A program made the translations under genes and the position numbers. 64,000 bases of DNA from Membranipora membranacea (Eukaryota > Bryozoa > Gymnolaemata > Cheilostomatida > Membraniporidae): NCBI GenBank assembly GCA_914767715.1, contig OU612070.1:12789501-12853500 (forward strand), in the 5' to 3' direction. This document shows, one piece after another, positions 41,597 to 54,400 of the stretch (position 1 is its first letter; every line of letters begins with the position of its first letter). The notes below the pieces were generated by a model that searched no databases, was not told the origin of the DNA, and saw only the letters and a list, made by a program, of their open reading frames with translations.

Positions 41597-43589
41597 AGAT
41601 ACAACATACAGTGGTGCGCGTACCACTGCACAACACACAGGTCTTCAGCTAGAAACCATGAGTCAAGCGCTGTTTCGAGGCCTTCTCTAGTACAACCTCC
41701 TCATGGCCGGCCCCAGCAGCATGAAGCCACCCCTGTGTGTTGATGAGCATCTCAATCAATCTCATCGATCCCTCAGTGCATTTGGTCAGTTTCGGTGGTT
41801 TGACATAATTGGTGTGTTTACGCTGTTGCGCAACCAGGGAAGCTGCCAACTCGTCATTGTTTCAGTGTAACAATGTTCACCCCATCACTCTCATGCTTAT
41901 ACTCTAAGCCAAACCAGTGCAGGGAGGTTTGCTTTCCTTCAACTCATCGGCGCAACATTGCTAATCGTCAAGGCACCCGCCCCTCGTGCCATAGTTCACT
42001 ACTCAAATTCACCACATTGAGCATAGTACAACTCATACACAAGTCAGAGAGATGACTTGTTTGCGCTACAGCCAGTGGGCTGACTGTGATCGCCTGCCTC
42101 ACTCTGCCTGCCTTTTATGCGATGGCCAAGCCTTTAATCCTATGTTTGTAATGCCTTAGATCTAACTCAGACTCACTCTGGTTTTTCACCCTGCAGAGAT
42201 TAAACTACTTTAATTTGAGTATTAAAGGCATAATCCCGCTTAGCCTTCTACCCCGCTCAGTTTGCTAACCATCACTTAATCCCTTCAATCTAATCCTTAC
42301 AAGGATTATAAACAAAGGAATTAAATGCTGGCCAACTCCACAAAACAAAGTGAGTGTGTTAAACCCCAGCTTACAAGCAATAGGATTACTTAGCTTTTGT
42401 CTTCATACAGTGCTGTTGCCAAATCCATGCAGATGCGCTTTCTGCCTCATGTCCTATGCTTTTTGTGGCTTGTTTGAGTCCTCTGCCCGACAGCCCAACT
42501 CTAGTCAGAAATTTGGTAGCTGATCTAGCCATGAATCCACGGCAGCCAACTTCCACTGCGAATAATTCGCAATTCCAACCTTTGTCTTGGCATTGTGTCA
42601 CCAGATCTTCGTATCTTGTCAGTTTTCTCTCATGCGCGTTTGAGAGATTTTCTTCCCAAGGCACCGTCAATTCCATCAGTATTAGTGCTTTTTCTTTGTC
42701 AGACCAGACAATTAAGTCTGGTCTTTGGTTCGTGATCACAATATGCTGTGGCATGCTGAGCTGCTCTGTGAGGTCGCATCTCACCTGCCATTCTCCGCTG
42801 TTCATCAATCCCTTTTTGCTCAAAATCTTTTCACGCGCTTCACCACCAGCATTAGCATATTCACACTTCTCCGTGACATATTTACACAACACTTTCAGGA
42901 CTTGATTATGCCTATATGTGTATCTTCCAAGGCTCTGTGGGCAATTCGACAGAATATGTCGAAGTGTGCCCTTGGCCGAGCACTCGGCGCACTTCGAGTT
43001 CTCGGTCAAATTCCAGCGTTCCAGGTTCGCCGGGGTCGGTAGTTGATCATAAGCTGCACCAACCAGAAAGCTGATCCTTTGTGGCTCCATCGACCACATT
43101 TCTGTCCATTTGAGCTGACGCTGCTCAACAGACTCCCAACAAGTCCACCTGCCTTGTTGGGCTTGGCCTACAGCTTGTGTCTGGCGGCGCTCCTCTTCCA
43201 TCTTGCGCACCTCATCAACTACCATCTCCCGTCTAACCTTTGGGCTTTCCTTTGAGAACCACCGGTTTGCTTCCCAGCCGATGCCATGACGTGCAGTTGT
43301 CACAGCACCCACAATCTCACTTATCTCCAGTCGAGATTTGGCATCTCTGACAGTCTCTGTGACAGACCACTTTTTACCAGTGTCAAGTGTTGGAGCACAT
43401 TCCTTTATCACCTGGTCTGGTGACTCGTTCAACATCATATCCAGTCTCGCCTTTGATGTTTTGTACTCTTCCACAAGCGATTTCATAGGTAGTGAAAGAG
43501 TAAACGAACTGGCATACAGTGCATTAGTGTTGAAGCTCCTTGGAACTCCGAGCCACTTGCGCATGTGCTTGTTAATCATTTGCTCCATT
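41597..43589 (-). mobile_element. 5'-truncated LINE with restriction-like endonuclease, copy A
   Basis: The minus-strand copy begins at 43589, where similarity to copy B (61375-64000) stops abruptly, and ends at the shared 3' terminus near 41597. It contains 1.2 kb of coding sequence and about 790 bp of 3' UTR. Differences from copy B are few, so both insertions are young. 5' truncation is usual for LINE insertion. Confidence 0.92.
42386..43588 (-). CDS. C-terminal half of LINE polyprotein (copy A)
   Basis: An open 400-codon frame. It starts inside the region after the RT palm (HMRKWLGVPRSFNTNALY). It has a CCHC knuckle CAECSAKGTLRHILSNC (C-x2-C-x7-H-x4-C) and a restriction-like endonuclease core RPDLIVWSDKEKALILMELT, the PD...E(L)T pattern of R2/NeSL/HERO-like LINEs. 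It ends in VEVGCRGFMARSATKFL and a basic tail. The Met at the start is an internal residue of the full protein, so the fragment is probably not translated as such. Confidence 0.9.
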   Translation of the reverse strand: MEQMINKHMRKWLGVPRSFNTNALYASSFTLSLPMKSLVEEYKTSKARLDMMLNESPDQVIKECAPTLDTGKKWSVTETVRDAKSRLEISEIVGAVTTARHGIGWEANRWFSKESPKVRREMVVDEVRKMEEERRQTQAVGQAQQGRWTCWESVEQRQLKWTEMWSMEPQRISFLVGAAYDQLPTPANLERWNLTENSKCAECSAKGTLRHILSNCPQSLGRYTYRHNQVLKVLCKYVTEKCEYANAGGEAREKILSKKGLMNSGEWQVRCDLTEQLSMPQHIVITNQRPDLIVWSDKEKALILMELTVPWEENLSNAHERKLTRYEDLVTQCQDKGWNCELFAVEVGCRGFMARSATKFLTRVGLSGRGLKQATKSIGHEAESASAWIWQQHCMKTKAK

Positions 43590-45439
43590 AAGGGGTTTGG
43601 GCTTGGAGTTTAAATCAAACATGTAGTATACAACATACATTACAAGTTACCCTATTTGGTAGGGTAACACCAGATATTTGGGCTGATTACCCTATGAGAC
43701 CAGATGACCCTATAACCACCCCACTTTTGCATCTAAGAGCTTGGTGAAGCTTAAATTGCTTTTTTTTGCTGTCATGTGGTCTAGTTATCAACCTATTATA
43801 ACAAATTGCATTAGTTTAAACATTTTTATGTAGTAAAATTCTGTGTAAAACTTGCTAGAATTGGTAAATTATGGTTATCTAACAATAAAACAACAGAAAA
43901 TCAAATATTTTACAGGCTTGGGCAGCTGGGGTGTTGCTCCTGGCCGCCGGCAGGAGCATTTCAGGGTCCCCCCCGACCAACCAAGCCCGTAATTTTATGT
44001 ACCACAAGCTATAGAGCCCAGCCAACTTGTCATGTATGGTATACAATGAGCACATGAATGGCCAAAATAGTGTGGTGTTGAGATACTATCATGGTTATTT
44101 TGACACTCATAGTCCCTGTTTGAAGGAAAATAATTTAATTTGGTACCTCAATATCAAGTTGTCCTCTCTGGTGATGTTAAATGATAACTCCAAGTTTTGG
44201 TAAAAGGAAGTTATGGACTTTGACTTTTACGCAGGTATCCTTTTTTATTTCATAAACATTTTCATTTGACATGTGAACTGTATACGACTGCAGTATGTGG
44301 TTGGTAGAAATGTCTATTCTATCATGTTGAGGTCATAGAATGGGACATCTAGTTTTGAGGCAATAATTACCAGTCTCACTCAATTTTTACTCCTTACAGA
44401 ACAATGAACTAAAGGTTTAGTTCATTGAACACGCAGAGTAAGCATTAGCCAACAGGCTAGGTTGGTGAGAGGGGTGGAATGACGACTAACTCATATAACT
44501 CAGTAATGAAAGCTTTGTTCCACTAAAGAGCTCAAGCAAGGAGTCACTCTAATTGCTTGGCCTAACTAACTAAGCTAAGCGATTGACTCAATGAACTCCC
44601 TCTCTTCAGGTTCATTGATTGAAGATCTTATTCTTATTTGTTACATTGAGGTGTTGTATATGACTTCAAGTCATACATAGGCATATAGTTACAAGCCTGT
44701 ATGCTCTCCCTATGTCTATGATCATGATCAAAGTACGCTAGCCTGTCTTGACAAGCTTTGTTTGGTAGGGGATGTGGGCATAGCTGCATGAGGCCACTGA
44801 AGCACTCGCAAACCAAGTCGCAGAGCTGTGTGAGCATAAAGTCATGCAGGTTTTATCTGTAGGAGGACCAGGCCGGATTGAGATGAGACACGCTCCAGTG
44901 CGGTTGTTACATAATTGTGTGTAAGTCTTGTGACCACACATTATCCTCACAGTGGTGTGTCATGTCAAGCTACACAGAACAACTTCAGTCTGAACCAACT
45001 CAGTTGCCTACTGTGTTTTCTCGAATGGCAGTATGCCTGTGTAATGCCAAAACCGCCCACTACCCCATATAATAGTGTCAGAACTCTGTAACGCTACCTG
45101 AGCTTGTAGCCATAGGTATCTGCAGGTATCAAGAACCATATCCGAAAGGCTCAAACAGCTGCAAGTGAGACTTTGAATCATCCAATATCAAACACCTCTG
45201 AATCTACATCAGAGATGGCCTTTGATCATATTATGTGAAATCTCAACACAAGCACAAAATACCTATGTTTGTAAAAGTGTACTATGCATTGATTCTTGAG
45301 ATTGATTGTGCTGTAGACATGCTTGGTGAAGCTAGATTTCAACACTCAGCAACCGAGGTGGTCATGTTACCTTTTTATAATGTTTGTTATTATTATGATA
45401 AGCCATGACAAACTACAAGTCTAAGCTGCTGTGTTAATA
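43590..45439. other. Intergenic region
   Basis: No gene is supported. Small features are a hairpin GCTCCTG/CAGGAGC near 43937-43958, a 26-bp palindrome with 12-bp arms CAATGAACTAAA/TTTAGTTCATTG at 44402-44427, and half of the short hairpin family near 44738. Confidence 0.5.
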
Positions 45440-46086
45440 CCGTAAGGTCGTGTATTGTAGCCGCATGGTTAATGTCCATGAGTGGTTAAAACTTAGTCAA
45501 GCATACCGCGGTAATAAAAAGGGCATTGTTTCCAAATTCTATAGGCAGACGGATAATGAGTGAACATACATACTAACTCAGTTGTAACATGCTAGCATCG
45601 ACTATATAGCTCTTATTTTTATTAACACTATCCGACCTCAGAAGAGACATATAAAATTGGAGAGCTCAATGTATTGACCTTGTAATGACCTTGCAGTTGT
45701 TTGCCTCGTTACAACTACATAAAATTATCATCCAATTAGGAACGTTCTGACCAATAGTTAACCAATCAGCATTCTTCTTCTCCAACCAGTTGATGCGATG
45801 CTTATTATTATGGCAGACAGAAATGTATCAAAACGTTTTGTTTTGTAGAAGTAAGTAGGACAGCTGTGGGCTGTGGTCAGGTCTGTGCAGTGTGGTGGGA
45901 GGGCATTAGCATGTAACACATAGTGTGCACATTTCTTGATCATTATATTGCCTGGGCGGCTAGATATTGTGGTTAAATGACAGTGGGCTTGCTGGTGTGA
46001 TATGGCTAAAATCTGTGTTTTGTTTCCTAAATTAATCCAGGCCTGTTCACCAACAAGCCACGTGGTTACAATACGCGACCTTACGG
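45440..46086. mobile_element. Non-autonomous DNA transposon-like element
   Basis: CCGTAAGGTCGTGTATTGTA at 45440 is mirrored by TACAATACGCGACCTTACGG ending at 46086, giving about 21 matches over a 23-bp terminal inverted repeat. The 647-bp interior is non-coding. The target-site duplication is unclear. The right end lies 24 bp upstream of the ECH1 start codon at 46111. Confidence 0.6.
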
Positions 46087-46110
46087 TGCATAATTTTATA
46101 GGGTTGAGAA

Positions 46111-49100
46111 ATGCAGTCAGTAATGAAAAGAGTTGTCATGTCTGCCTCCATGAAACTGAACTCTACACATACATCATGTAAGTATAGCTGTCGATCTAGT
46201 CATTACAAACTTGATTCTTACTGCTACTGCAAACACCATTCATTAGTAATTTGTATATCCTGCCTTATCACTTGTTTGTTCCAAAGTTAGGATATTTTAG
46301 CACTTTATGGTTTGAGTTTGCGTGAGTTCTATTGACTGATCTGATATATCATTATCCTCTCGGCTGACAAAGACCTGACTTGACTGAAATCTTAAGGCTA
46401 AGTTCCAATCTTATTGTGGCAAATGAACATTTCTAAAATACTGTCATTTGATGTCTGTGTCAATGATTTTTGGGGATTTATGATGAAATGACTCATCCAG
46501 AATTTTTTTTCAAGTTGCAAGTTGTTAAAAAAATGGTAAATCAGTAATTTTATTGACTAGCTGGGTAGTTATTTTATTACACGCCCTAAACTTGGCTTTT
46601 GGGGATGTTATGATATTGAAAATGACATTTTTCAGTTCCCAGTAGATATGATGAGGTATGATTAAAAATAATTCAAGTCTTTTCTTCTAACAACCAATTG
46701 TAGTGGCGGTAATGAGAGCATGCTCCAGTCAAGCCCCAAAGTATCAGTATGAGACCTTAGCCGTATCAATACCTGAACCACACGTAGCACATGTGGAGCT
46801 CAACAGACCTGATAAAGGCAACGCTATGAACCTGGCATTCTGGAGGTAAGATTATTTCTGTGCCAATTGCAAAAATTGTCAGATAAGAAGTCTTTTACTT
46901 TATCTATATATCCATTTAATTTTTCATTGTGTTATACCCATGGACCTACTAATAATAAACTTTAAGGTTTATAATTAGTAGGTCTATGGTTATACCTTGT
47001 AGTGAACTCATGCTACGATCGTGATGGTTTTTTCAATAAGAATGAGGTGTGCCGTATTTTATAGACAGTTTTCTGAGCTCTGATTTAGGCCTCAATTCGG
47101 AGCTGTCCTCTCTCCAGTTTGGTACTTTTAACCCACGCCGCATAGGAAAAACGTGCTGAAAAGAGGGTTTTCTTGAAAACCGCTTATGTTAGGATAAAAA
47201 TGTTTTTTTGATTCAGAATCTGCACCATTGAAAACTGATAGGGACCTAGTTTGGGAAATTATTTTCAAGCCTCCTATGATTTGGAAACCCTGTCCCACAG
47301 GATTTTCAATGGTGCAGATTCTGAATCAAAAATCATTTTTATCCTAACATCAGCAGGTTTTTCCTGTGCGGCGTGGGTTAAAAGTACCAAACTGGAGAGA
47401 GGACAACTCCAAATTGAGGCATAAATCAGAGCTCAGAAAACTGTCTATTGTTCTGCCATATAATGAAACAGCTGAGAATGAGAAATCTAAATAGTTGCAC
47501 AACAATATATAATTACAAATCTTGTTAGGATAACACACCATATCGACATGCATGTGTTATGTTGCAGAGAGATGGTTGAATGTTTCAAAGCATTAGATTC
47601 AGACTCAGATATCAGGGCCATCGTGATATCAGGCCGGGGTAAGCTCTTCACTGGTGGACTTGACCTAATGGCTATGATGAGTGATATGCCTGATTTCTTC
47701 GACACAGGTAAAGAAACTGCCAGGAGAGCTAAAAGTCTCCACAAAACGATCCAAGACTTCCAGCAGAGTTTTACTCAAATAGAAGAGGTAATTGTTGGAC
47801 TATATTTACTCGAGGACCATTTTATCTCTACAATCTCATATTATCATTCTATCCAGGAAAACAAATCTTTTCAGATTGATGCACTGAACTGTAAGCAATA
47901 TTTTTGATTTTAATGTTTTTGACTTGTGTTCAGAACTTGACGATCGCATATTGTTCTTTGCTTTTGCCGATATTTTTATTTTTCTATGGCCAGCAACAGC
48001 TCATCTTGCATATCATGCATGATGAACTAGCAGTATATTTTTGTGTGTTACTTGTATTGTAGTGCAGTGTACCAGTCATAGCAGCTGTACACAGTGCATG
48101 CGTAGGTGGAGGTGTGGACTTAACTACAGCGTGTGATATCAGATACTGCTCTCAAGATGCTTACTTCCAAGTAAAGGTATATGATCTTTCATAGTATCCG
48201 CCCAATAAAACTATTAATGAAACGTGCTCTTTGGCAGGCGCAAAGCGATCCTTATTTTAACAGGAATTGTTGCCACTTTATTTGGGTTATACTATACTAT
48301 TTTTCTACTGACATCACAGTTAATAGATGGTTTTCTCAGAATAAATCTTAGTCTCAGTAAGGGTACTGTTTAACACAGGCAGCATAGGAAAATCTGGAGA
48401 ACCGTATATTAAAAAAAAAATTTCGGATGCGTAATGTTTATTGTTGAAAACTAAGAGAGACAAGGTTTTTCAAATCGTTAGGGGTTTGAAAGCTGATTAA
48501 TCTCAGTTTTATAGATAGAATATTGAATTTTTGCAGGAGGTAGATTTAGGACTGGCTGCTGATGTGGGAACGCTACAGCGACTACCAAAAATTACAGGAA
48601 ATGAGAGTTTTGTGAAGGAAATTTGTTACACAGCTAGAAAAGTTCACAGCCAAGAGGCTCTCAAGATGGGTATGGTTAGGTAGGTCCTGTACACGAAGAG
48701 GAGTGTACTCTGTGATAAGTGTGAGCACCAACACCAATCATAACCATTTATAATCCGATGACAAGGGGATATAGCATACAGTACTGCGCATACCACTGCA
48801 CAACACACAGGTCTTCAGCTAGAAACCATAAATCAAGCACTGTTTCGTGGCCTTCTCTAGTACAACCTCATCATGGCTGAGCTGACTCCAGAAGCATGAA
48901 GCCCTAATTAAATGGGGCAAATTTCAAATGTCATCTGCAAAGTGACAAAATTCAATCATTGATATTTTTACAATACAGTCAGAATTATATAGCGGGTCCT
49001 CTCTTTGTGAAAACAAATTTCGACCCATATGGACAGCATGGTGTTGAGCCACAATATCAACCTATTGAAACGAGAAATATTTAGTTAAGTTTAGTTTAGC

Positions 49101-49969
49101 CATGATAATCTCGGCAACTGTGAAATTAAACGGCTCAATTGTAACTTGTTCCAAAAAGGTAACTTTGATAGCGCTTGCTTTTTTGGTACTAACCCAAGCG
49201 CTGAATTCGTTGCTCTAACAGCACTCTTTACATTTTTTTGTCAGCCGAGTATTCAATGATAAAGAGTCATGTATATCAGCAGCCATAGAGACGGCCAAAC
49301 TAATATCTGAGAAAAGTCCGGTAGCTGTACAAACCACTAAAGAATCACTCAACTACTCAAGAGATCATCCAGTCAAAGATAGTCTAAATCATGTGGTAAG
49401 TAGAATGTAGATAAGTCCTCACAAACTGTTTGTTGCTCTTTCAAGGTCTTATATAGTCCTTCAGCCTGTCTTGTGTCTGTGGGATTGACCCCCACAATAA
49501 CAAAGCTTGTCGATACAGACAAATAGTCATTGTGAATATGATACATTGTTTATATCAGCATATAGTAAAAATATGTCTCATTGACTGCGTTTCGTTAAAT
49601 GATCCTCACTCAATGTTCATATTGAGTGAAATATTTGTTGAATAAATCTATATGCATAGTTTATTGAATGTAGGACAAATTTTAGGCTCCCTTAAAATAT
49701 CGGATCGTTTTGATGGCATATCCACTGCTTCAAATGGTTAAACAAATGTTAAAGAGTACAAAAACACAGGCAACATTCTGAGGGAGCGCCTGGTATTTTA
49801 TTTCGACGCATTTGAATCTCAACCAAAGGTTATAATGGTTCCAATTTATTATATTTTTGTGTTTTGTTTACAGAGGTTATTGAATCAGTGTATGCTTCAA
49901 AGTGAAGACGTAGTCAAATCTGCTCAAGCTATGATGAATAAAGAAAAGGCTGTCTTTAGTAAACTTTAG
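46111..49969 (+). CDS. ECH1: ECH1, dienoyl-CoA isomerase, copy 1
   Basis: Delta3,5-delta2,4-dienoyl-CoA isomerase, which shifts double bonds during beta-oxidation of unsaturated fatty acids in mitochondria and peroxisomes. Seven exons join in phase: 46111-46177, 46704-46845, 47568-47787, 48063-48176, 48537-48679, 49245-49395 and 49874-49969 (TAG), giving 310 residues. The first exon is a basic, Ser-rich presequence (MQSVMKRVVMSASMKL), fitting mitochondrial import. Crotonase features are RPDKGNAMN, SGRGKLFTGGLDL and HSACVGGGVDL. The catalytic Glu and Asp are in EVDLGLAADVGTLQRLP, then SKSPVAVQ-like EKSPVAVQTTKESL. The C-terminus SKL is a PTS1 signal, so dual targeting is likely. A fold-back element lies in intron 2 and a LINE relic in intron 5. 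A diverged tandem paralogue follows at 51428. Confidence 0.96.
47061..47448. mobile_element. Fold-back element in ECH1 copy 1 intron 2
   Basis: Long imperfect terminal inverted repeats, from ATAGACAGTTTTCTGAGCTC on the left to GAGCTCAGAAAACTGTCTAT on the right. Further complementary blocks include TTTAACCCACGCCGCA and TGCACCATTGAAAA. Arms are about 150-190 bp around a short centre. Non-coding; superfamily unknown. Confidence 0.85.
48361..48500. repeat. Relic of the ECH1 intronic fold-back element
   Basis: GTACTGTTTAACACAGGCAG and GCATAGGAAAA, then a TTGAAAACTAAGAGAGAC block, match in order the left arm and centre of the element at 47061-47448. It is decayed, in intron 4 of the same gene. Confidence 0.55.
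48775..48901 (-). mobile_element. LINE 3'-end fragment
   Basis: About 125 bp matching the 3' termini of the LINE copies ending at 41597 and 61375 (CATACCACTGCACAACACAC, GGTCTTCAGCTAGAAACCAT). It is strongly 5'-truncated and more diverged than those two copies. It lies in ECH1 copy 1 intron 5. Confidence 0.85.
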
Positions 49970-51427
49970 TCAGATAAGAGCTCTGCTTTTCTACCTGCTG
50001 ACATTAATCACTGAAAACAGTGACTCTAAATTTGTTCATGACATCTCTAAATTGAATGATAATCCTGTGACTGTCATAGGTCAAAATTGATGACTATAAA
50101 TATCCCTAACATGCCGTTGTAGGTGTCTGATAGTACCAACAATTAATTTCGGGCTATATTGATGGGTGGTTTGAGGTTGACTACAGTAATTTATTTTGAA
50201 TATACTCTCTCATCGAATCAAAGTGTTTGGAGACGCTTGTGATTTTTTCCTGGTTACATTTTGAATCTAATTGCTTTCACTCAGGACTTGCGTAAATAAA
50301 ATTTTGACTGAGTGGAATCCTTTTGGTATACTACCCAGGAGCAATTTTGACATGATGTTAGCTGTAATGTTATGTTCATTTATATATAATTCAACAAGAT
50401 TCCATGCGATGCATAATTTATTTATTACAACTACTTTGAATGCTATGAGTATCATATGACTGCTGGCAAAAAGAAAACCTTCTACCAGAGGGAGCTTAGA
50501 ACAAAACTCCCTTTTTACACCACAAAATTGTTCCCTAAGGTTGAAGTTGCCTGCTCATTTTTGTTAAGACGACAACTCACAAACTAAATTAAAGTCGCCC
50601 ACACATAACGAAGGGTAGGACTCTCCTTCCTCAAATGTGAAATTGAGCTTTGCAATGACCCCCTTAATTTTCTGTGTTGTCACCATAAACATAAACTTAT
50701 ACAATATTATATATGTTTATAGTGGTTACAGGAAGCGAATAGTATATTTGCGATTTGATCATTTACAGTTATTTGTTTTTTTTTTGCACTTTCCCAAACT
50801 GCAAATCCTGAAAATACTGCCCTACAACTACACATTAATTTAAAAGCTCAATCGGCTACAAGAAGCATTCAATTATCAAGCGGAAAATAATGTTTGATAA
50901 TTATGCTTCAAAATCTCACTTGCAGCTTATTAAACCTTCAAACTAAATATATATTTGTGCTGATAGGTGAGAATTGTTTTTGAAAGGATCCCTTCTCATA
51001 CCCTGATAGACTGTTGGTTTATTTCGGTGATCCTGCAATGATACAAGGAATAGCTGACCTTAGTTTGTATAGGCCTATGAAACTTTTAGGCCTCTGTACT
51101 AGTAGGCCAAGCCTTCACCTGTCCTGGCCTATCCAGGCCTCTACTGAGGCAGTGCCCAGTTTTATGGATAGTCTAGTCAGAAGAGTTCAGTCTGTGTTGG
51201 CTCTGATTGGTGGGCCAACACATTGGCTCGGTGTGGTGGAACAAGTTACATTCCCTTCTGAATCCGTGTTGATTGAGTTATAACCCAATTTCCCACCAAG
51301 TCTTATACTGCCTTGCCCTTCAATTAAACTTGTTGGGGTTAGATTGGAGTTGAAAGTGAACTTTCTTAATGCAACTTATTACTCTTGATTATGGTTTAAT
51401 TCTCAGCATCTTTTTTTTCTCAAGTGA
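49970..51427. other. Intergenic region between the ECH1 copies
   Basis: The 3' flank of copy 1 and the promoter region of copy 2. No other gene is supported. AGGCCT recurs several times in 51079-51150. A presequence exon for copy 2 could hide here but none was found. Confidence 0.5.
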
Positions 51428-54400
51428 ATGAAGATAAAAACAGTCAGAATGGAAAGATACATATATGAGACTTTGATGGTTACCTCCCCACATCAGTATG
51501 TGGTACATGTGGAGATTAACAGACCTGACAAAAGAAATGCAATGAATGCAAAATTCTGGAGGTATGTGGTAGATCTGATCTGAGTGATGAATCACCAGGG
51601 CATTGTGCATCATTCCCGTTATAAAACCTTAGCAGGGAATATTTTTTTAAAAATTGGGTCGCCTTACTGAACTATTCTCACTTTGAATTTCAGAGAATCA
51701 CATTGTGGGATACCCTTTCTCCCCCCCCCCCCTCTTTTTTGACACTTCAAACTTTCAAATCTATTTATCATTAGAAATTGGGAGCAGTTGAATCAATAAT
51801 GTTGAAAAACTATTTACATTTTTGATATGAATTATCACATTTGTGATACTTGTTTGTTACAGAGATATGAGAGATTGTTTCACCATGTTGAGTTCTGACC
51901 CAGATGTCAGGGCCGTAGTGATATCAGGTAGGGGGAGGATATTCTCTGCTGGGTTAGACTTGAGCATGCTCATGAGTGGTAGTAGCCTGAGTGACACTGA
52001 TACAGCAAGGAGAGCTAAGGCTATGTCTGACTCACTCTTACCACTACAAGCTGCATTCACTGCAATAGAGGAGGTAATAAGATTTAGAAGTATGCATCAA
52101 CGGTATGAAGTATGCATCAACGACCTAATGCCAATTTTATTTAGTTTATGGTATGACGCATTTTATGTGTGATTATGATATCTTGATCACTGAGAATGCT
52201 CATTAGAATTTCCATTTTTGTAAAATATGTGAAAGTCAAATGTCAAAGCTTTCAAGGTCGTATATCATCTTGCCAGTAATGTTAACACTTGTGGGATAAA
52301 AAGCAAGCAGCCATTGATATAAATAATATAGCAGTGCAAGCTGCTATGAGGTTTTCTGAATGTCAACAAAAAAAAGCAGCTATATTCCTGCACTGGTTCA
52401 TTTAACTTTGAACTTAACTTTGTAGTGCAGTACGCCAGTTATAGCAGCCGTACACAGTGCATGTGTAGGAGGTGGTGTAGATTTAGTCACAGCATGTGAT
52501 ATCAGATACTGCTCTCAAGATGCATACTTCCAAGTTAAGGTAGGACCGATATTACCTATATCTCACAATTAAATATTTTAGATATGTAAATGTTAACTAG
52601 AGTTTAATTTAGCTAGTTTTAGGGATGACTTTATGTTAGCTAAAACTCAATTTTGGCTAGCGGAGGTAGGAGCTAATATGAAGTGAAGAGGATGAGTAGC
52701 TAATTAGTTAACTATTTAAAGCGTGTGAGAAATGGAAAACTTTTCCTCTTGTTATATCTTTACTTCTCAAGGGTATTGTACAGTTATAAAGATTACTTAT
52801 TGATCCAATTTGAAAATTCTGATGGTTTGAGAACCCATCATTCAGTGTATTGTCTCACTGTTTGTGCTTATTTCTTGATCGTATCTAAGGAGGTGGATTT
52901 GGGATTAGCTGCAGATGTAGGAACACTACAGCGATTACCAAAAATAACAGGAAACGAGAGTTTTGTGAAGGAAATTTGTTACACAGCTAGAAAAGTGTAC
53001 AGTCAGGAGGCTCTTCAGATGGGTATGGTCAGGTATGTGAGCAATAGCATTGATATATATATATACACATTTTTATTACATCAACCATCATCCGAAGATG
53101 TTCTGCCTGATGTGCAAAAACAAACAAGACGAAACCAACTGAAATAAAGTCAATGGAATAAAACCCAATTCAATGAAAGCAAATGGTTTGACAACGCTAA
53201 TTTGAATTTATGTTTATGTTATGTATGGTTGTTGATGAGCGAAGATGTTAAGGGAGGTTGTTAAAAGGCAGTAGTCATATTGATCAAATTGATCAAACGC
53301 TTTCATCCAATTATTCTTAATGCTTACCGGGTTGAGTGAAGCTGTCAACTTTTAGGGTACCACTGTCTGCAAATCACTACTGAAGCCTTATCTGGTTAAA
53401 AAATATTCCATGTTTCTGAGGTCACACATGTAATGCCTTGCTGCCTGTTGCTCATACTCCCCATCATGATGAATAAAATAGAAATATTAAATAAAACTTC
53501 TCACCTATTTTACAGTAATGTGCTAGCGGATAAAGAGTCTTGTATAACAGCAGCCATAGAGACGGCTAAGCTAATATCTGAGAAAAGTCCGGTAGCTGTA
53601 CAAACTACTAAAGAATCCCTCAACTACTCAAGAGATCATCCAGTTAAAGATAGTCTTAATCATGTGGTAAGTAGAATGTAGATAAGTCCTCACAAACTGT
53701 ATGTATTCACTTTTTACTTACAAGTTACAGTGAAGTCCTAACAAACTGTCCTCTTATATAGTCATTGTGAATATGCTGTACATCTAATGTTGATATCACA
53801 GTTAAAAAGCCAGTTCAAATCATTTGGTAAGTGAGATGCAATAATTGTATGGTTTAGAAGGCTATGAAAATTGAAAACTATGACTCGCTACATGTGTATC
53901 ATTGAATTCTATCGACGTCACAAGATCTTCGGGTTTATCTCCACCTAACTCCAAAATTTGTTTACATACTATTTCGAAAAACTCCTAGAATATGATACTG
54001 ATAACCCTGGAATTAAGTGGCATTAGGATTCCAAATCTGTTAACCATTAGACTGTCAGATATCCCTGTCTACAAGCCTTTAAACGCTGAAGGTGAGGAAT
54101 TGCTGATTGGTCAATATTTTTTTGGACTTTTTGGATTATTGTTACTGGATTTGTCTCTCTGGCACTTATTGGAAATTCGCTCAATATTATTTCCGTTTTT
54201 GATTTTGTCTTTTTATAAGATTATCAGTAATCCATTTTGAGCTAGTCTAGCGATTCTGTAAATTTGGGTATACATTTATGGAGAAGAAGGTCAAATTACC
54301 ACACAATTTGTCTAGATTAGGGAAGAATCTGTCTGTGTGGCTGTATAAGTTTGGGGCAAGAAATTGTATCACAGGTCTTCCATCTTAAACTTGAGAAATC

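Noticed and set aside
42456-43613. Several + strand frames across the LINE at 41.6-43.6 kb
   Set aside because: Antisense shadows of the minus-strand LINE coding region; the same shadows recur in copy B.
43937-43958. GC-rich hairpin GCTCCTG/CAGGAGC
   Set aside because: Isolated short palindrome with no second copy or context noticed.
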